The position numbers were made by a program, and so were the translations under genes. The notes under the pieces are model-generated. The model did not search any database and was not told the DNA's origin. It saw only the letters and a program-made list of their open reading frames with translations. 64,000 nucleotides of DNA from Lepeophtheirus salmonis. Lineage: Eukaryota; Arthropoda; Copepoda; Siphonostomatoida; Caligidae. Below, piece after piece: positions 12,180-22,599 of this stretch. The stretch is from NCBI RefSeq assembly GCF_016086655.4, contig NC_052140.2, forward strand, positions 11,284,001 to 11,348,000, written 5' to 3'. Positions within the stretch are counted from its first letter, which is position 1, and every line of letters starts with the position of its first letter.

Positions 12180-13340
12180 AAACAATTTGACTGATGCACT
12201 CCAAAATTTTCAAATCTGTTATTTGTTACTTCGACAAATAAGTTTGCCTAGACTTCCAAATAGATACTGAACCTAATCAGCCATGTAAAGTTTAAATATT
12301 TCCACGCGGCTTCTTTATTTTTTGAACCTATGCCCCACGATGAAATTGGAGCATACTGGCGGCTCTTTGAAAGCTAAGCTCCCTTTGAACCTCATATAAG
12401 TTTTTCCCTGGATGATCTGTATTTTGTTTTTAATTTTCTCTGTATAAGAAGTATACCTATGTAAGTGGATTACTCGGAGTATTTCGACCGCATTCCATAT
12501 TTTTATCCTATCTAATATATTTATATGGCACCTATCGTAACACCACGTAGTACTAAAGATAGATTCTAGAGCCTCTCTGCGTTAGTGTTGATGCCGATTG
12601 GTCAATCTTCTTTTGTTATTGAGACTCCAAGAAAAGTTGACTTATGGGAGAACTTCAAAACTTCCGTCTTGCTAGTGTTGACTACTAGACACGAGGGCTC
12701 TGAAAATGATTGGAGGTCCCCAAACACCACTCTCATAGACGAAGTGATCTCCTTCAAAGATCCCCTACAGTAAATAGTTAACTCATCCGCGTAAAATGGA
12801 ACCATAGTGGACATTTCATTTTTGTAGATAGAACGTAGAGTTGCATGTAAATAGTCCAATGCTAGAAGGAAAAGGGTTGGAGACAAAGAATCTCCTTGCT
12901 TTCCTCCTCGAATTATCTCGAAATAATCTTCCTCACATAAGACGTCTTACCTTAGAAGAAGAGTATTTTAAAATAGCGGCTACCAAATGAATCATTTTCA
13001 GGGAAAATCCTAATCTTTTTAGCTGGGACAATATATATTTATGGGAGATGGAGTCGAAGGTTTATCTTTATCAATAGCGTCTTGGTTAAATCTTGGAATG
13101 TCTTCTGCTCGTCTTCCTTAAATAAACCCCTTTTGTGATTCCAGTATAATGGATGGAAGTACATGGACTATTCCATTGTTGATAATTCCAGTTATAATTT
13201 TGTACGAGGTATTAAAAAGCGTTATCGGTCTATAATTTGCTATATTCAGTTTTTCTATGTCTTTCTTTAGTATAAAAGTTAAAAAAAACCTTTCACTCAT
13301 AAACTTTGGAATTATTTTATAGTTGATTTTCAAACCGGAC
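12180..13340 (-). mobile_element. L1/Tx1-like LINE reverse transcriptase fragment
   Basis: On the minus strand, 13333-13118 carries reverse transcriptase motif 1 (IANYRPITLFNTSYKIITG) and the QKGFI block. After decayed sequence, 12950-12602 reads IIRGGKQGDSLSPTLF, ALDYLHATLRSIYKNE and VPFYADELTIYCRG. That is motif B and the catalytic YADD box, here YADE. A thumb-like block with NTSKTEVLKF follows. The remainder to about 12180 is frame-shifted LINE tail with little recognisable sequence. Positions 13074-13310 match 1-230, so this is the same family as the LINE at the window start. Loss of the second aspartate and many frame breaks make it inactive. Confidence 0.85.
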
Positions 13341-13355
13341 CTCTTTTCATAATTC

Positions 13356-13870
13356 TTAAGATATTTAAAATCCCTTCAATTCGTTTAGTTAATTGAGCAA
13401 ACTTAGCTTCTAAAATCAATGTGATGCCGTCGGCATGCATATCAATTATTTGTCTCGATTCCAAAATCCACTCCAAACCCTTTGAATTTCTTTATTATCG
13501 AATCTCCAATATCCTTTAATGCAGAGAATATAGGAACTGAAGGACAACCTCGACGGCAAATCTTTTTTAAAGTAATTGGGTAACTTTTTCCATCTCCTAT
13601 CGATATATTTGACGTACTATTGAAAAGAAGAGCTCTAATGGGAAACAAGTGGGTTTTTTTGGAAGAAGTATTTTAACTGCTTTCAAAATATTATTCTGTA
13701 GGACAGAATCAAATGCTTTGCTGAAGTCCGCAGTTTTAATTACACCAAAAGTTCTATCTTTACGCATAATTTCAACAGTAAGCTGTTCATTTCTTGAAAT
13801 GTCTGAAATTTTCCTGCCCTTTAGGAAGCCGTTTTGTTCTTTGCTATGTTTGCCACTTAATCATTAATGT
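13356..13870 (-). mobile_element. Second LINE reverse transcriptase fragment, abutting the first
   Basis: Reading from 13870 down, the minus strand gives LPKGRKISDISRNEQLTVEI, then FGVIKTADFSKAFDSV (motif A). A block around RALLFNSTSNISIGDG and ICRRGCPSVPIF (motif B) follows, then MHADGITLIL in place of the YADD box. The fragment thus spans motifs 2 to C. Because it lies upstream of another copy's motif 1, it cannot be part of one continuous ORF with the 12180-13340 fragment. Either two copies are juxtaposed or one inserted into the other. The YADD box reads HADG, so it is dead. Confidence 0.8.
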
Positions 13871-14228
13871 AGCCGCCGTTAGCTATGGGTTTCAGAGACT
13901 GAATGACAAGCTAAAATTTCCTCATTTCCGATCTACACTTGGATTATGCTTGGAACAGATTTTATGAATGATCACTTGGTGAAATTTTTTACAATTTTTA
14001 GTAGCTCAGCACATAGGATTTTTTGGAAAGGAACAACGTCATTTTCATCTACCTCCCCCAGTTATCCTTATGGAGGGGATTATTTTCCTTCACGCTTCCA
14101 GCAATGACTCCATGTTTAACTGTGGGAAATGTTTTGTTTTTCTCCACTAAAGAAAGCCGCAGACAATTACACGATACCCATTCCATGGCATTCGAGAATG
14201 TGTTTTACATTAAATTATAAGGAGGAAG

Positions 14229-14828
14229 CTGACAAAATCTGCGCCAAGTTCTTAAAAATATTGGACCTACCCATATCGTGGAAGAAGAGAATCATGGGTT
14301 AAATTTATAAAGTAAAAGATGGAAAGCGATTTACTTTGCAATTTTAAATATCTTCAGGATGTATATTCTTGAATGCTCCTTGCTACTTTGGAAAATTGTT
14401 TAACACAGTTATTTATGCTTTTGCAGTGCAGACTACCCTTCACAACGTATACAGGAAAAATTCAAATTACTTACCAAAGCAGGGGTAAGTGATAGATTCG
14501 TTACTCCTAAGCGTTCATTCAGCCTCAATTGAAATATTTCGAGCACTCCTACAAAAACTCGCTCTATAGAATGTCAGAGAAGATGACAGAAGGCGACCCT
14601 ATCCGAAATGAAGAATTTAGAGCTATTTGGAGTTTGACTGATGCGAGATACTCTGTCTTCGACATAAGAAATTATGGTTTCTTCTTCTACTCTAACGTGG
14701 AAGTACACGTGGGGGATCTGATACGCTACTCCCCGTTATTTTCAAGAGATAAAACGACAAAACTACAACACGACGTTTTCCCCCGACTAATACGTTCCAT
14801 ATACAATTTAAAAAGTTTTGAGTCGTAG
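14229..14828 (+). CDS. Candidate three-exon host gene fragment, unknown product
   Basis: Three frames join through GT-AG sites in matching phase. A block EADKICAKFLKILDLPISWK ends at 14297 before GTTAAA. The second exon, 14432-14484 (DYPSQRIQEKFKLLTKAG), follows TTTTGCAGTGCAG and ends at GGG|GTAAGT. The third, 14523-14828, follows TTCATTCAG and runs to a TAG stop. Phases are 1 and 0, so the joined frame stays open. The third exon includes ARYSVFDIRN and VHVGDLIRYSP. The first exon's 5' boundary is not determined. The second intron would be only 38 nt, shorter than the 66-69 nt introns seen elsewhere in the window, which lowers confidence. No domain is recognised. A weak resemblance exists to the frame at 49990-50190. 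Confidence 0.35.
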
Positions 14829-15390
14829 GAAGCCATATTTCTTTTACGACTCATTTTAATCATTTTTAATTTCTTTGTTTTTTACCATATCCTTTTACTT
14901 ATTTATGGAACAATTGTATTAAATGTGATAAACTACTGAAGAATATTTCTATTATCTTTTGACTCACCGTGCTAATTAACTGTTGTTTTGACTTTTGTTT
15001 AGGGATTTATATGTAAACTCAAATGTTTATTTATATAAATAACTTTTATAAACTGATAAAGTTTTTTTGTGGAAAAAAAAAAGAGAGAAAGATGAAGAAG
15101 AGCCTCTGAATGACCTTGCAGGCCCAAAAAAATATTATCGGAACATGCTTGGTTAATTTATACGTCTACTTGCTAAATGCCAGACTGATCTGTTAGACCG
15201 TCTTGGATTCTGTGTCTAACAAAACCAAAAACAGACTTATAAAAATATAAATTACTATTCATCTCTATTATGCAAATTTTGAGAGATTAAGAGTCCTTTT
15301 TTTTTTTTTTTTTTTTCAATGGTCTTATAAGCAATGTTATAGAGGACATAATTAGCTTTCGATTCCTAAGAAAAACATTGTTCTAGTCAC
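14829..15390. other. No gene recognised; poly-T tract
   Basis: AT-rich sequence with a 20-nt T run at about 15297-15316. It is not clear whether this is the tail of a retroposed sequence on the minus strand, because nothing upstream of it is recognised as a retrotransposon. Confidence 0.4.
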
Positions 15391-15394
15391 CACT

Positions 15395-16014
15395 ATGAGC
15401 ACACAGCCCGAAAAGAGGGTTGCCATTGCGGGATTATACTAGAAGACCATCTGGAAGCAGGCTGGGGCCTCAGAGAAGACCATTTACAATTTCTCCATGA
15501 GCCCCTCCATGTCAGTCAACCGCCTGAAGTTGGCATTCAAGACAAAGCCGAATTCCGCAATTGCTGATATGGCTAGGAAGATAAACAAGCCCATGTCAGT
15601 GGTTTCCACAACTTTAAAAAAGGCAGGAGGAAACGAGGAGCCTGTGGACTCATTGTGATCTTTTCTGATGAAAATACCTTAACTGTTGACCCTGTATTCA
15701 ACAACCAGAATGATCGAGTAGTGAAATTTGGGAATGTAGCACTGCAGCACCGATTTATTACCATCAACAAACACCCTGCTTCAGGGAGGATGTTAGGACT
15801 GGTTACATTCAACTTGAAGACACTGATGAGTGTGTCAAAATTCTGGACACCAAAGTTATTCCATGGATCAAATCCATCGCTGGAAATTATCTTTGTGTTT
15901 TCCAACAAGATAAAGAAACTGTCCACAGACCCAAAAAAAAAAAAAAAAAAAAAATTGTTGATCAAGGCCCACATGGACTGCAATACTTTGGGTGCTAAAA
16001 GGGGTAAATAATAA
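15395..16014 (+). pseudogene. mariner transposase pseudogene, 3' truncated
   Basis: An ATG at 15395 begins an N-terminal region with a stop after 16 codons. It continues through KTIWKQAGASEKTIYNF and MARKINKPMSVVSTTLKKAG, a helix-turn-helix pair. At 15655 the frame gives IFSDENTLTVDPVFNNQNDR, the first catalytic aspartate block. Frame changes then lead to VIPWIKSIAGNY and VFQQD near 15900, the second aspartate block. A long A tract at 15931-15953 interrupts the gene. After it only a short, poorly matching tail remains, so the third aspartate block is missing. Its relation to the element at 62249-63211 is close (SDEKTFTVDPVYNKK there). Confidence 0.85.
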
Positions 16015-16571
16015 CTGTTGGCTGAGTATATTTGAATTCAAATAAATTAGTATGAAAATTTAGTATTCATTTGTATTTTAAAATTATTTTTTATATTTAT
16101 AAATTATTTTCTAATTTCTTACTATTATACAAGTATAAGATAATTTTTTATTATTTCATGTAGATTCTAAATTTAAATCATAAAATTTGACTAGAAACGT
16201 AGTTTTTCTCAAAAAAGGTCATCCAGGTTAAGATCAACAAAGTTATCCCTTTTTTATTGATCAAAGTTAAAAATAAAAGTACTTGGAAATTTTATGTACA
16301 TATTTATCAATCAAATATCACTTGTACATTGAGATATCTCTATTTATTCATCATAATAGGTCAAACTTTGACAATCAAAATGTATTTATCAAAAGGAACA
16401 CATTCAGACCGCCATACTCTTTTGACTACTTACATAATATCTATGTAGAGCTATGTCTATGATCTTGTTAAATTGAAAGTAACAAAGGGAATGAACGTTC
16501 GATTTATAACACGAAGGAATAATCTCTATTCAAATTTTTAATAGTATATACATATATTTAATCTGTCTTAC
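16015..16571. other. No gene recognised; may be intron of the SMYD gene
   Basis: AT-rich sequence. On the minus strand it directly follows the donor site at 16571, so it should be intronic if the SMYD gene is intact. No acceptor followed by SET-domain sequence such as NHSC was found here. Confidence 0.4.
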
Positions 16572-17375
16572 TTGAGTGGTTTTGTCACAAATGTGAAATG
16601 AGTTGATCACCATTCTTCCATAGACTTCCAAAAAATAGTTGGGATCTGGTGCAGACTCGCTGCCCATCAACTTTAAAATTTCTGCATACACATGTTCAAC
16701 CAACTGAGAACGATTTGATGAGTGTAGAATATCATCAAAGTGATCAATCAGATCATAAAATCGCCGATATATTTTCTTATCACCATCCAGAACAATATCC
16801 GCCTCTCGTCCCCCGTTTCTCCTCATCTTGAGTAATAACCGCAGAGTAAAACGCACTGTATCAGAGGAGGGAGGTCGTTTAGACTCTACAAATAGCGCAC
16901 ATTCGTCACCATGAAACTCCTTATCCTTTTCAGCGCAAGACTCTGAGCAGTAGATGGAATAATTGCAGGAAGGACAGCTAAATAAGCGGTGTGTATACGT
17001 TTTTTCCTTAAAACAATGCTCACATCGAAGTCCTCGTGTGGCTGTTGAAGGGACGAATACAAAGGGCTCCGCCACAAACAGTATATCCCCAGCTGTGACT
17101 GTGTCTTTGAATGTATTAACCTCTTTAAGATATTGCTCATTTTTAATTATGAGCTCTGATGATGCCACAGAGGAGTCATTGGAGTTAACGATAGGGATTT
17201 TTGAGTACTTTTTCTCATCGCTGTAATTAGATATTATCCGAGTTTATTTTCTAATTATTTATTATTTTTCTTTTTGTGATACTTACATTAGTTTAGGATA
17301 AAAGTTCTCCGTCCTTGGCTGTGTTGGAGGAGGTCCTAATGGATGGTATTCCTTTGTAATCTTATTTAATGGCAT
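16572..17375 (-). CDS. SET and MYND domain (SMYD) protein lysine methyltransferase, first two exons
   Basis: SMYD proteins methylate lysines in histones and other proteins. Exon 1 is 17375-17287 (ATG, 29 codons plus two bases, donor GTAAGT). A 66-nt intron (17286-17221) ends in TTACAG, and exon 2 is 17220-16572 with donor CAA|GTAAGA. The joined frame is 246 codons in phase. After a SET N-lobe strand (AGDILFVAEPFVFV, residues 73-86) comes a complete MYND zinc finger, with Cys 96, 99, 112, 115, 121, 125, His 133 and Cys 137. Near the end, YGRMVINSFHICD (about 230-242) matches the conserved SET segment before the NHSC-PN motif. The catalytic half, including NHSC and the post-SET cysteines, is missing from this stretch. 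The exact SMYD subtype is not assigned. Either later exons lie beyond long introns or the gene is truncated. This is the only clear host gene in the window. Confidence 0.9.
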
Positions 17376-18066
17376 AACTACTATTTAAAAATAAAAGAAA
17401 AACTATTTACACACCGCATGCATGAAAGAAGAGTAAGACACTTGGAAGAATAATTTATTTGGAAACTTGCCAATATGTTGTAGTACATAGATACTAGGTA
17501 CTAGATACAGAAACTCCATGTTTAATGCAAAAGGAGAGAAGTGATAATAAAAATATCCATTTATATTAGAAATAAGTACATCCTATAAAAATGGAAATAT
17601 TAATTAAATACAAAAACAAAGATATATAATTAATTACTATAAATATTGTATCATGCAAAATTTTCCTCCAAAAAGAAAAAAAAAAACTAAAATTAGTTGT
17701 AGTTGTGGAGTTCTTCAAAATTATTTTATCCACAGCTTAATAGAAGCTAATTCGAATTCAAACAATCAATGTTCGGAACACTGATAGGGGAAATGCAGCA
17801 GAAGCAGCGACAGCTGACAAGTAAATACAGAGTAAAGGTTATAGTTTGTGAGATAACCCCCCGATATATTTTTAATCTATGGAAAATTCATGGATGTATA
17901 CATTGGAGAAAGCCATGACTCAATTGATGCTCTCCTTCAATATATGACTAATTTCTTAATGCAGATTTCACTCCTGATAAATGTGGCTGGCATTAAAGTG
18001 TATAGTAATTAGACTTAATTATTCATAAAGTATTCATGCAGGAACCAAATGAAATACAGAAAATTT
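17376..18066. other. 5' flank of the SMYD gene, promoter not resolved
   Basis: The sequence upstream of the SMYD start codon is AT-rich without other genes. No TATA box or initiator could be separated from the AT background. A GC-richer patch near 17785-17825 (on the minus strand upstream of the start) might be a 5' untranslated exon or promoter, but nothing decides this. Confidence 0.3.
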
Positions 18067-18785
18067 ACAAGGATATATAGACCACTTTTTGACAAGTGAT
18101 AAAAAAAAGATACGTACTATCGAAAAACAGTATGCAAAATTTCAGGTCTGAAATATAATTATTTCAGCTGCCAACACTCAATTGACATTTTGTCTGTTTT
18201 AATATTGATTAAATGCTGACTTTAAAATATTAAATAGATAACGATTAGTAATATTGTTATGGGTTATTAATAATTATACCACCCATGAATAGATTCTGAT
18301 ATAATAGCATTTAATTGAGTAAGAAATAGAATCAAGAACAATAAAGGTTTTAGGTCCAAATGTATTCTAAAATAAATATTTTTCATACTTTATATCTCCG
18401 TATTTGTTTTGACAAGAAGTATTTAGTGCATTATAAAAACAATTACAACAGTCAATGCTGGTTTTAAGGGTATTTCATGAGAATCAATAAAAGTAAACAT
18501 AGTATACCTTTTTTTTTTTTTTTTTTCGCCAATATGAAGAATAACAAAAGCTTATCAAAGTAATAATTATTTATTATTTAAGTTAATAATTCACGACAGA
18601 CGAGCTTTTTTAGTACTTTAGGTACAATGTCTAAAATACTTGTTATTCAGCTCCAAAATCAAGGACACATGATCTTTTTTTGGTAAAAACTTATCAGCTC
18701 ATTTTACAATATTAAATGACTCCTCTTGTTTTGAATCAAAATATATGCATGTTACTGAAAGAGGAATATGCTTAAAAAGCATAGT
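18067..18785 (+). repeat. Dispersed non-coding repeat, copy 2 (shorter)
   Basis: This is collinear with 7670-8745. Shared blocks include 18110-18180 (GTATGCAAAATTTCAG), the AATATGAAGAATAACAAAAG block at 18531-18550, and the block ending TTTGAATCAAAATATATGCA at 18733-18752. A 22-nt T run at 18509-18526 is specific to this copy. No coding capacity is seen. Confidence 0.65.
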
Positions 18786-19077
18786 AATTTAGACTTAAAT
18801 CATTCATAAAGTATTTACGCGTGAACCAATTAAAATGCAGAATCTTTTAAAAGGGTATTTAAGTATTAAAACGAGGGTTTGAATGCATGAGACAAATAAA
18901 AAGTATCATCTTAGGAGCATTGAAGACCACGAAGTGGTTAACATTCTTCACGCCCAAGTTCCAAAAAAAAAAAAAAAGGATTTTAACCATTCATCAGCAT
19001 CACAATCGGCAAAACAACAGATGGCTTTAAAAATCAAGAAAATAAGTATTTGGACTACCCCACTCAAATTATTTATA

Positions 19078-19958
19078 TACGAGGGTCGTTTGAGAAGTGT
19101 GTACACAGTCCAAGAGATGGCACTCCTGGCGTGCATCGATTTGATATCTGTTTGCCATTGGTTTAAATCGAGGAAGTGAAGTCCATTTTCAAAAAATGGA
19201 CGAAAAAGAGTTTAGTAGTGTTTTATAAAAATTACTTTATGAAAGGAAAAATGTCTCAGGCAACTAAAAAGAAGCTTGATTGAAATTATGGGACTCTGCA
19301 ACTTCGATTGAAACAGTTTATAATTAGTTTCAAAAATTTCAGTGTGACCATACGGGCACAAGTGACGCCGAACGTTCAGGACCCCCTGTAGAGGTTACTA
19401 CTCTAGTAATCATTGATAAAATCCATGATATGGTGATGGATGACAGAAGAGTCAAAGTGAGTGAGATTTCTAGTGCTGTGGGCATCTTCAGTTAGAACCC
19501 TTTTTCCATTAATTTTGTGACCACAACTGCAGAGGTATGAGCTGGTGCATTGTCGTGATGGAAAGGGACTTTTTTGGGGCCCAAAAATGAGCATTTTTCT
19601 TGCAGTTAGGTTTCCAAACGGTCCAATAACGATGAATAATATGCACCTCTAATATTTTACCCTTTCCCAGATAGTCGATGAGGATTATTCCTTGGGAATC
19701 CAAAAGACAGCTTCCATAATCTGTACGGCCCATTCCTAGATTCAAACGAATACCCAAGAGAAAGAAATACACCGATCTGGCTTCAAATTGGTGTGTGTTC
19801 TTCCAAGAGATGCTACAAAATGAACATAACATCGATACGCGCCAGCAGTACCATCTATCGTACTGTGCACTTACTTTCATACGCCCCTCATGTATGGCGC
19901 TGGATGAAAACTTAACTTTACTGAATTCTCCTACCACATAAAACAGATTATATGGCAT
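19078..19958. mobile_element. irritans-type mariner with inverted catalytic core
   Basis: The plus-strand half starts at a TA followed by a mariner-like end (CGAGGGTCGTTTGAGAAGT, 19080-19098). The transposase start ATG is at 19196 (MDEKEFSSVL). The N-terminal domain continues to about 19490 with DAERSGPPVEV, MVMDDRRVKVSEISSAVG and several stops. From about 19500 to 19958 the transposase similarity switches to the minus strand. It reads SQGIILIDYLGKGK and then VPFHHDNAPAHTSA, the second aspartate block, ending at LMEKGF. The core is therefore inverted relative to the N-terminus, and the third aspartate region is absent. The break lies between about 19484 and 19500. It is inactive and rearranged. 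Confidence 0.8.
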
Positions 19959-20397
19959 TTTTTATTTATTTTGATAATGTCTTGTTTATTATTTTTTCCT
20001 ATATGAAAAGACCCTTCGATAATTTCATTATTAAAATATTAATTGACTTTTTCTGGAAAATAAAAGGCTGGGTCGTTTTATTTAAAAAAAATATATATTT
20101 TTCTTATAACTTTTTGAGTAATATTTATGAACTTATGACGTATTTTTGGAAAATAATACTTATTTAATATTTTAAACTACCTTATTCAGAGAAGGCCCAG
20201 CATGAAAACAACCTTTTTTAATCAATTGTCTCCATTGTTTTTTAGAAAGTAATATTTATTTATATTTTTAAAATGGTCATTTAAAAAACAAATTCCAGTA
20301 ACAACATAAATAATCAAATGGACCAAAGTATCTCAGTAGCCAATGTGATCGGAAGGATATATTTTTGGGTTCAATTAAAAAAATCGAAAATAAACAT
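19959..20397. other. No gene recognised
   Basis: AT-rich sequence with a 71-codon frame of low complexity and no recognisable similarity. Confidence 0.35.
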
Positions 20398-20507
20398 GGT
20401 AACCTTGACAATTTGAATAATATTAAAGGAGACCAGCTTAGCTGTCATGATGTTTCGAAATAGCTAAGCTGTACTCCTTTGATATTCATCAAATTGTCAA
20501 GGTTATC
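20398..20507. repeat. Near-perfect long hairpin (46-bp arms, 18-nt loop)
   Basis: The left arm is 20398-20443 and the right arm 20462-20507. Forty of 46 positions are complementary, and two of the mismatches can form G-U pairs in one strand's RNA. The left arm contains part of the peptide-coding repeat also found at 10834-10960 (HGNLDNLNN). The hairpin therefore arose from an inverted duplication of that element. If transcribed, the RNA would fold into a stem of precursor-miRNA or siRNA size. Confidence 0.85.
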
Positions 20508-20915
20508 TTAGCTTTGCTGTCATGTAAAGTCATGAAAACTTAGTTGAAAGTTCTTCTCTAGAGTTGCTGGGAGTTCCGTTGATCTGCACACACAATCTAT
20601 CTGTTACTCCCGTCGGAGAATCTAAGAAATGCTCCGTGTCTTTTCCAAATATTTGGGACAACGAATTCGTCAATTGTTTTCCATTTTTCCAAATGCTGCC
20701 AATTTGAACAGCCATTCCAACAACGAAAAAATCAGCTTCCTAAGTGCCTGTATTTTCCCAAAAGAGCTTGCCAATGTGGTGCTATAGATAGCTTGTGCAC
20801 CCGGTAATTAAACTTGTTTGTTTTTATACATTCAAATTCTATTGTCAATTTTACTTGTCATAGTCGACACTCACTAGTATTTATTGCCACAAGTCGAAAT
20901 AAATAAATAAACATA
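20508..20915. other. No recognised gene; minus-strand ORF of unknown origin
   Basis: A 61-codon minus-strand frame (20715-20530) contains SIWKNGKQLTNSLSQIFGKD. It is not recognised. It may belong to the decayed Tc1 element just upstream on the same strand. Confidence 0.3.
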
Positions 20916-20919
20916 CTGA

Positions 20920-21075
20920 ACTTCCATATGGCCAAATAACTTTATGTTTGTTTCATCAGGCCAGAGGATAGCAAACCAATCGCTGGGATCTTACCTCAGA
21001 TAACCTCTAACAAAGCACCATCAAGTGTGTAGAATCATTTTCCGAGCAGGGGCGTCTTCCGAGGGCTACGTTAGG
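20920..21075 (-). mobile_element. Tc1-type transposase scrap
   Basis: The minus strand at 20995-20925 reads DWFAILWPDETNIKLFGH, a good match to the Tc1 block WxxVLWSDETKxxLFG that contains the first catalytic aspartate. Preceding sequence (RRPCSENDSTHL) resembles the region before it. The remaining catalytic blocks are not recognisable. Only this piece is supported. Confidence 0.65.
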
Positions 21076-21440
21076 GTGTATCAAAACCCCATGATTTCAA
21101 AAATATTTTTATTTTGTTCTAGTTTCCTTATGAAATAAGATTTCGTAAAAATAGCATACGTTTTGGTTAGCATTTATCGGTCCACATCAATGGTAAAAAA
21201 TGGGAATATTACCAGACTTATGTCCATAAACAAAATTAATTAGACAAAATTAATTTTAATCATAGGAAATATATTTACCGCTATTACTTTCTTCCATAAT
21301 ACTAAAGGCATTAAATAATTTGGTTTTTTTTTCAGATTTAATGAATAAATACAAGAATTTTGTTTTGATGACCAAAATAAAAAATGAACAAATCAAATTT
21401 AAATACAACATCTATATACCTCAGCTTTCCTTCCGTAGGT

Positions 21441-22590
21441 TTAGTCTCTTCTTCCTTTCCTTTCTACTACTTTTAAAATATTCTGAATTTGTTCTTCTAA
21501 TTTAGCAATACGAGTAAAGTCCAAGCTTAGTTTTATGCATCTTTCTGCAAAGCCGTTAATTGCATTGATTTTTGATTTGGCAGACATATCATATGAAAAA
21601 TTTATCCACTCTATAGCTTCTTTTGTCAGAAAACAAGTCTCTAAGCCCATCAGTCTAAAGATGAGCCAGGAGTCCCATGAAACTAAATTTGCAAGTGTTG
21701 TATACTGTATTATGTCAATTGGAAAACGTGTTTTCCCAAAACCTGTACCAAAGGATATGTAGGTATGTCCTGTCTGTCACTGTGTTCACGTTTCATTGCT
21801 ATGATCCTCTTACCAAAGTTGTGTCACTCGCTTGATGGAGTTAAATCACTGAAGAGCGCAAGTGGTACCATTTCTGCCGTTAAATGCAACATATGACGAG
21901 ATAGAGCAGATATGACACTCTAAGATACGGTTTGATTGATAATTTTAAATTGCAGGGATTTCTTGTACTGAAGAAATTTAATATCATCTTGGTTTTTTAT
22001 GACATGTTCTGCATTTATTTTCCAAAGAGACGAAATCCTCTGGAGATCTATTTGAACGTCTTCCAGTTTTAAAAGTACCTCTAGAGATGAACGGCAATCA
22101 ATGGGTAATTCTCAAATGTTGTAACTCTTCTCAACTAGTTTGATAATTTTATTACAAGCTCATTTCTCTAAAATCATGAGGATGTTTCCTTTCAAAGAAA
22201 ATGGAATTATTTTATAGAGAACAATCTTTGAATTGTCTCTTTGAGTTTTTTTCCTTATGTTGATCCGTCCCGTTGGTGGAACATGTAACTTCTGATCCCC
22301 AGCTCATTGATTGGCAGCTTTCAGCCTGAAATTTCTTCATCCATTGATGTTATGCTCCGCTCCAAGACCAAAGATAGTGCCAGAGTATTCCTCTTTTTTT
22401 TAAATGCTTTTGCCATATTTTTGCGCTTAGTCAAGAGACACCAATTGATTTTTTTTATTATATAGAGAAATGATTTAACCGCTTGAACTTCAAAAAAAAA
22501 CCTGACCAACCAAATTTGTGTACTTTTCTTATCCCACTTTACATTTAAATCTCTTTGTTTAAAAATTGCCTGTCTGTTGAAATAAGAAAA
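21441..22590 (-). pseudogene. Multicopy transposase-like protein, decayed copy B
   Basis: The C-terminal end is intact on the minus strand at 21650-21441. It reads MGLETCFLTKEAIEW, then INGFAERCIKLSLDF and EEQIQNILKVVERKGR before a stop. Upstream pieces include SRHMLHLTAEMVPLALFSDL (near 21890) and a region corresponding to SWLIFRLM (near 21665). These match the tail of a recurrent invertebrate protein family (HLWYLT-ELVPLALF, then AERGVKL, then LQVVE) that is multicopy and behaves like a transposase. The 22590-22320 frame, preceded by TTTCAACAG, may be an earlier exon but is not recognised. A related copy lies 2 kb away at 23627-24840 on the same strand. Confidence 0.6.
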
Positions 22591-22599
22591 GAAAAACAT

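Noticed and set aside
15297..15316. Poly-T as the tail of a processed pseudogene
   Set aside because: No coding similarity lies on the minus strand next to it.
15573..15983. 136-codon minus-strand open frame
   Set aside because: It is antisense to the mariner transposase blocks on the plus strand, which explain the open frame.
16963..17226. 87-codon plus-strand open frame
   Set aside because: It is a shadow of SMYD exon 2, whose MYND cysteines lie on the other strand.
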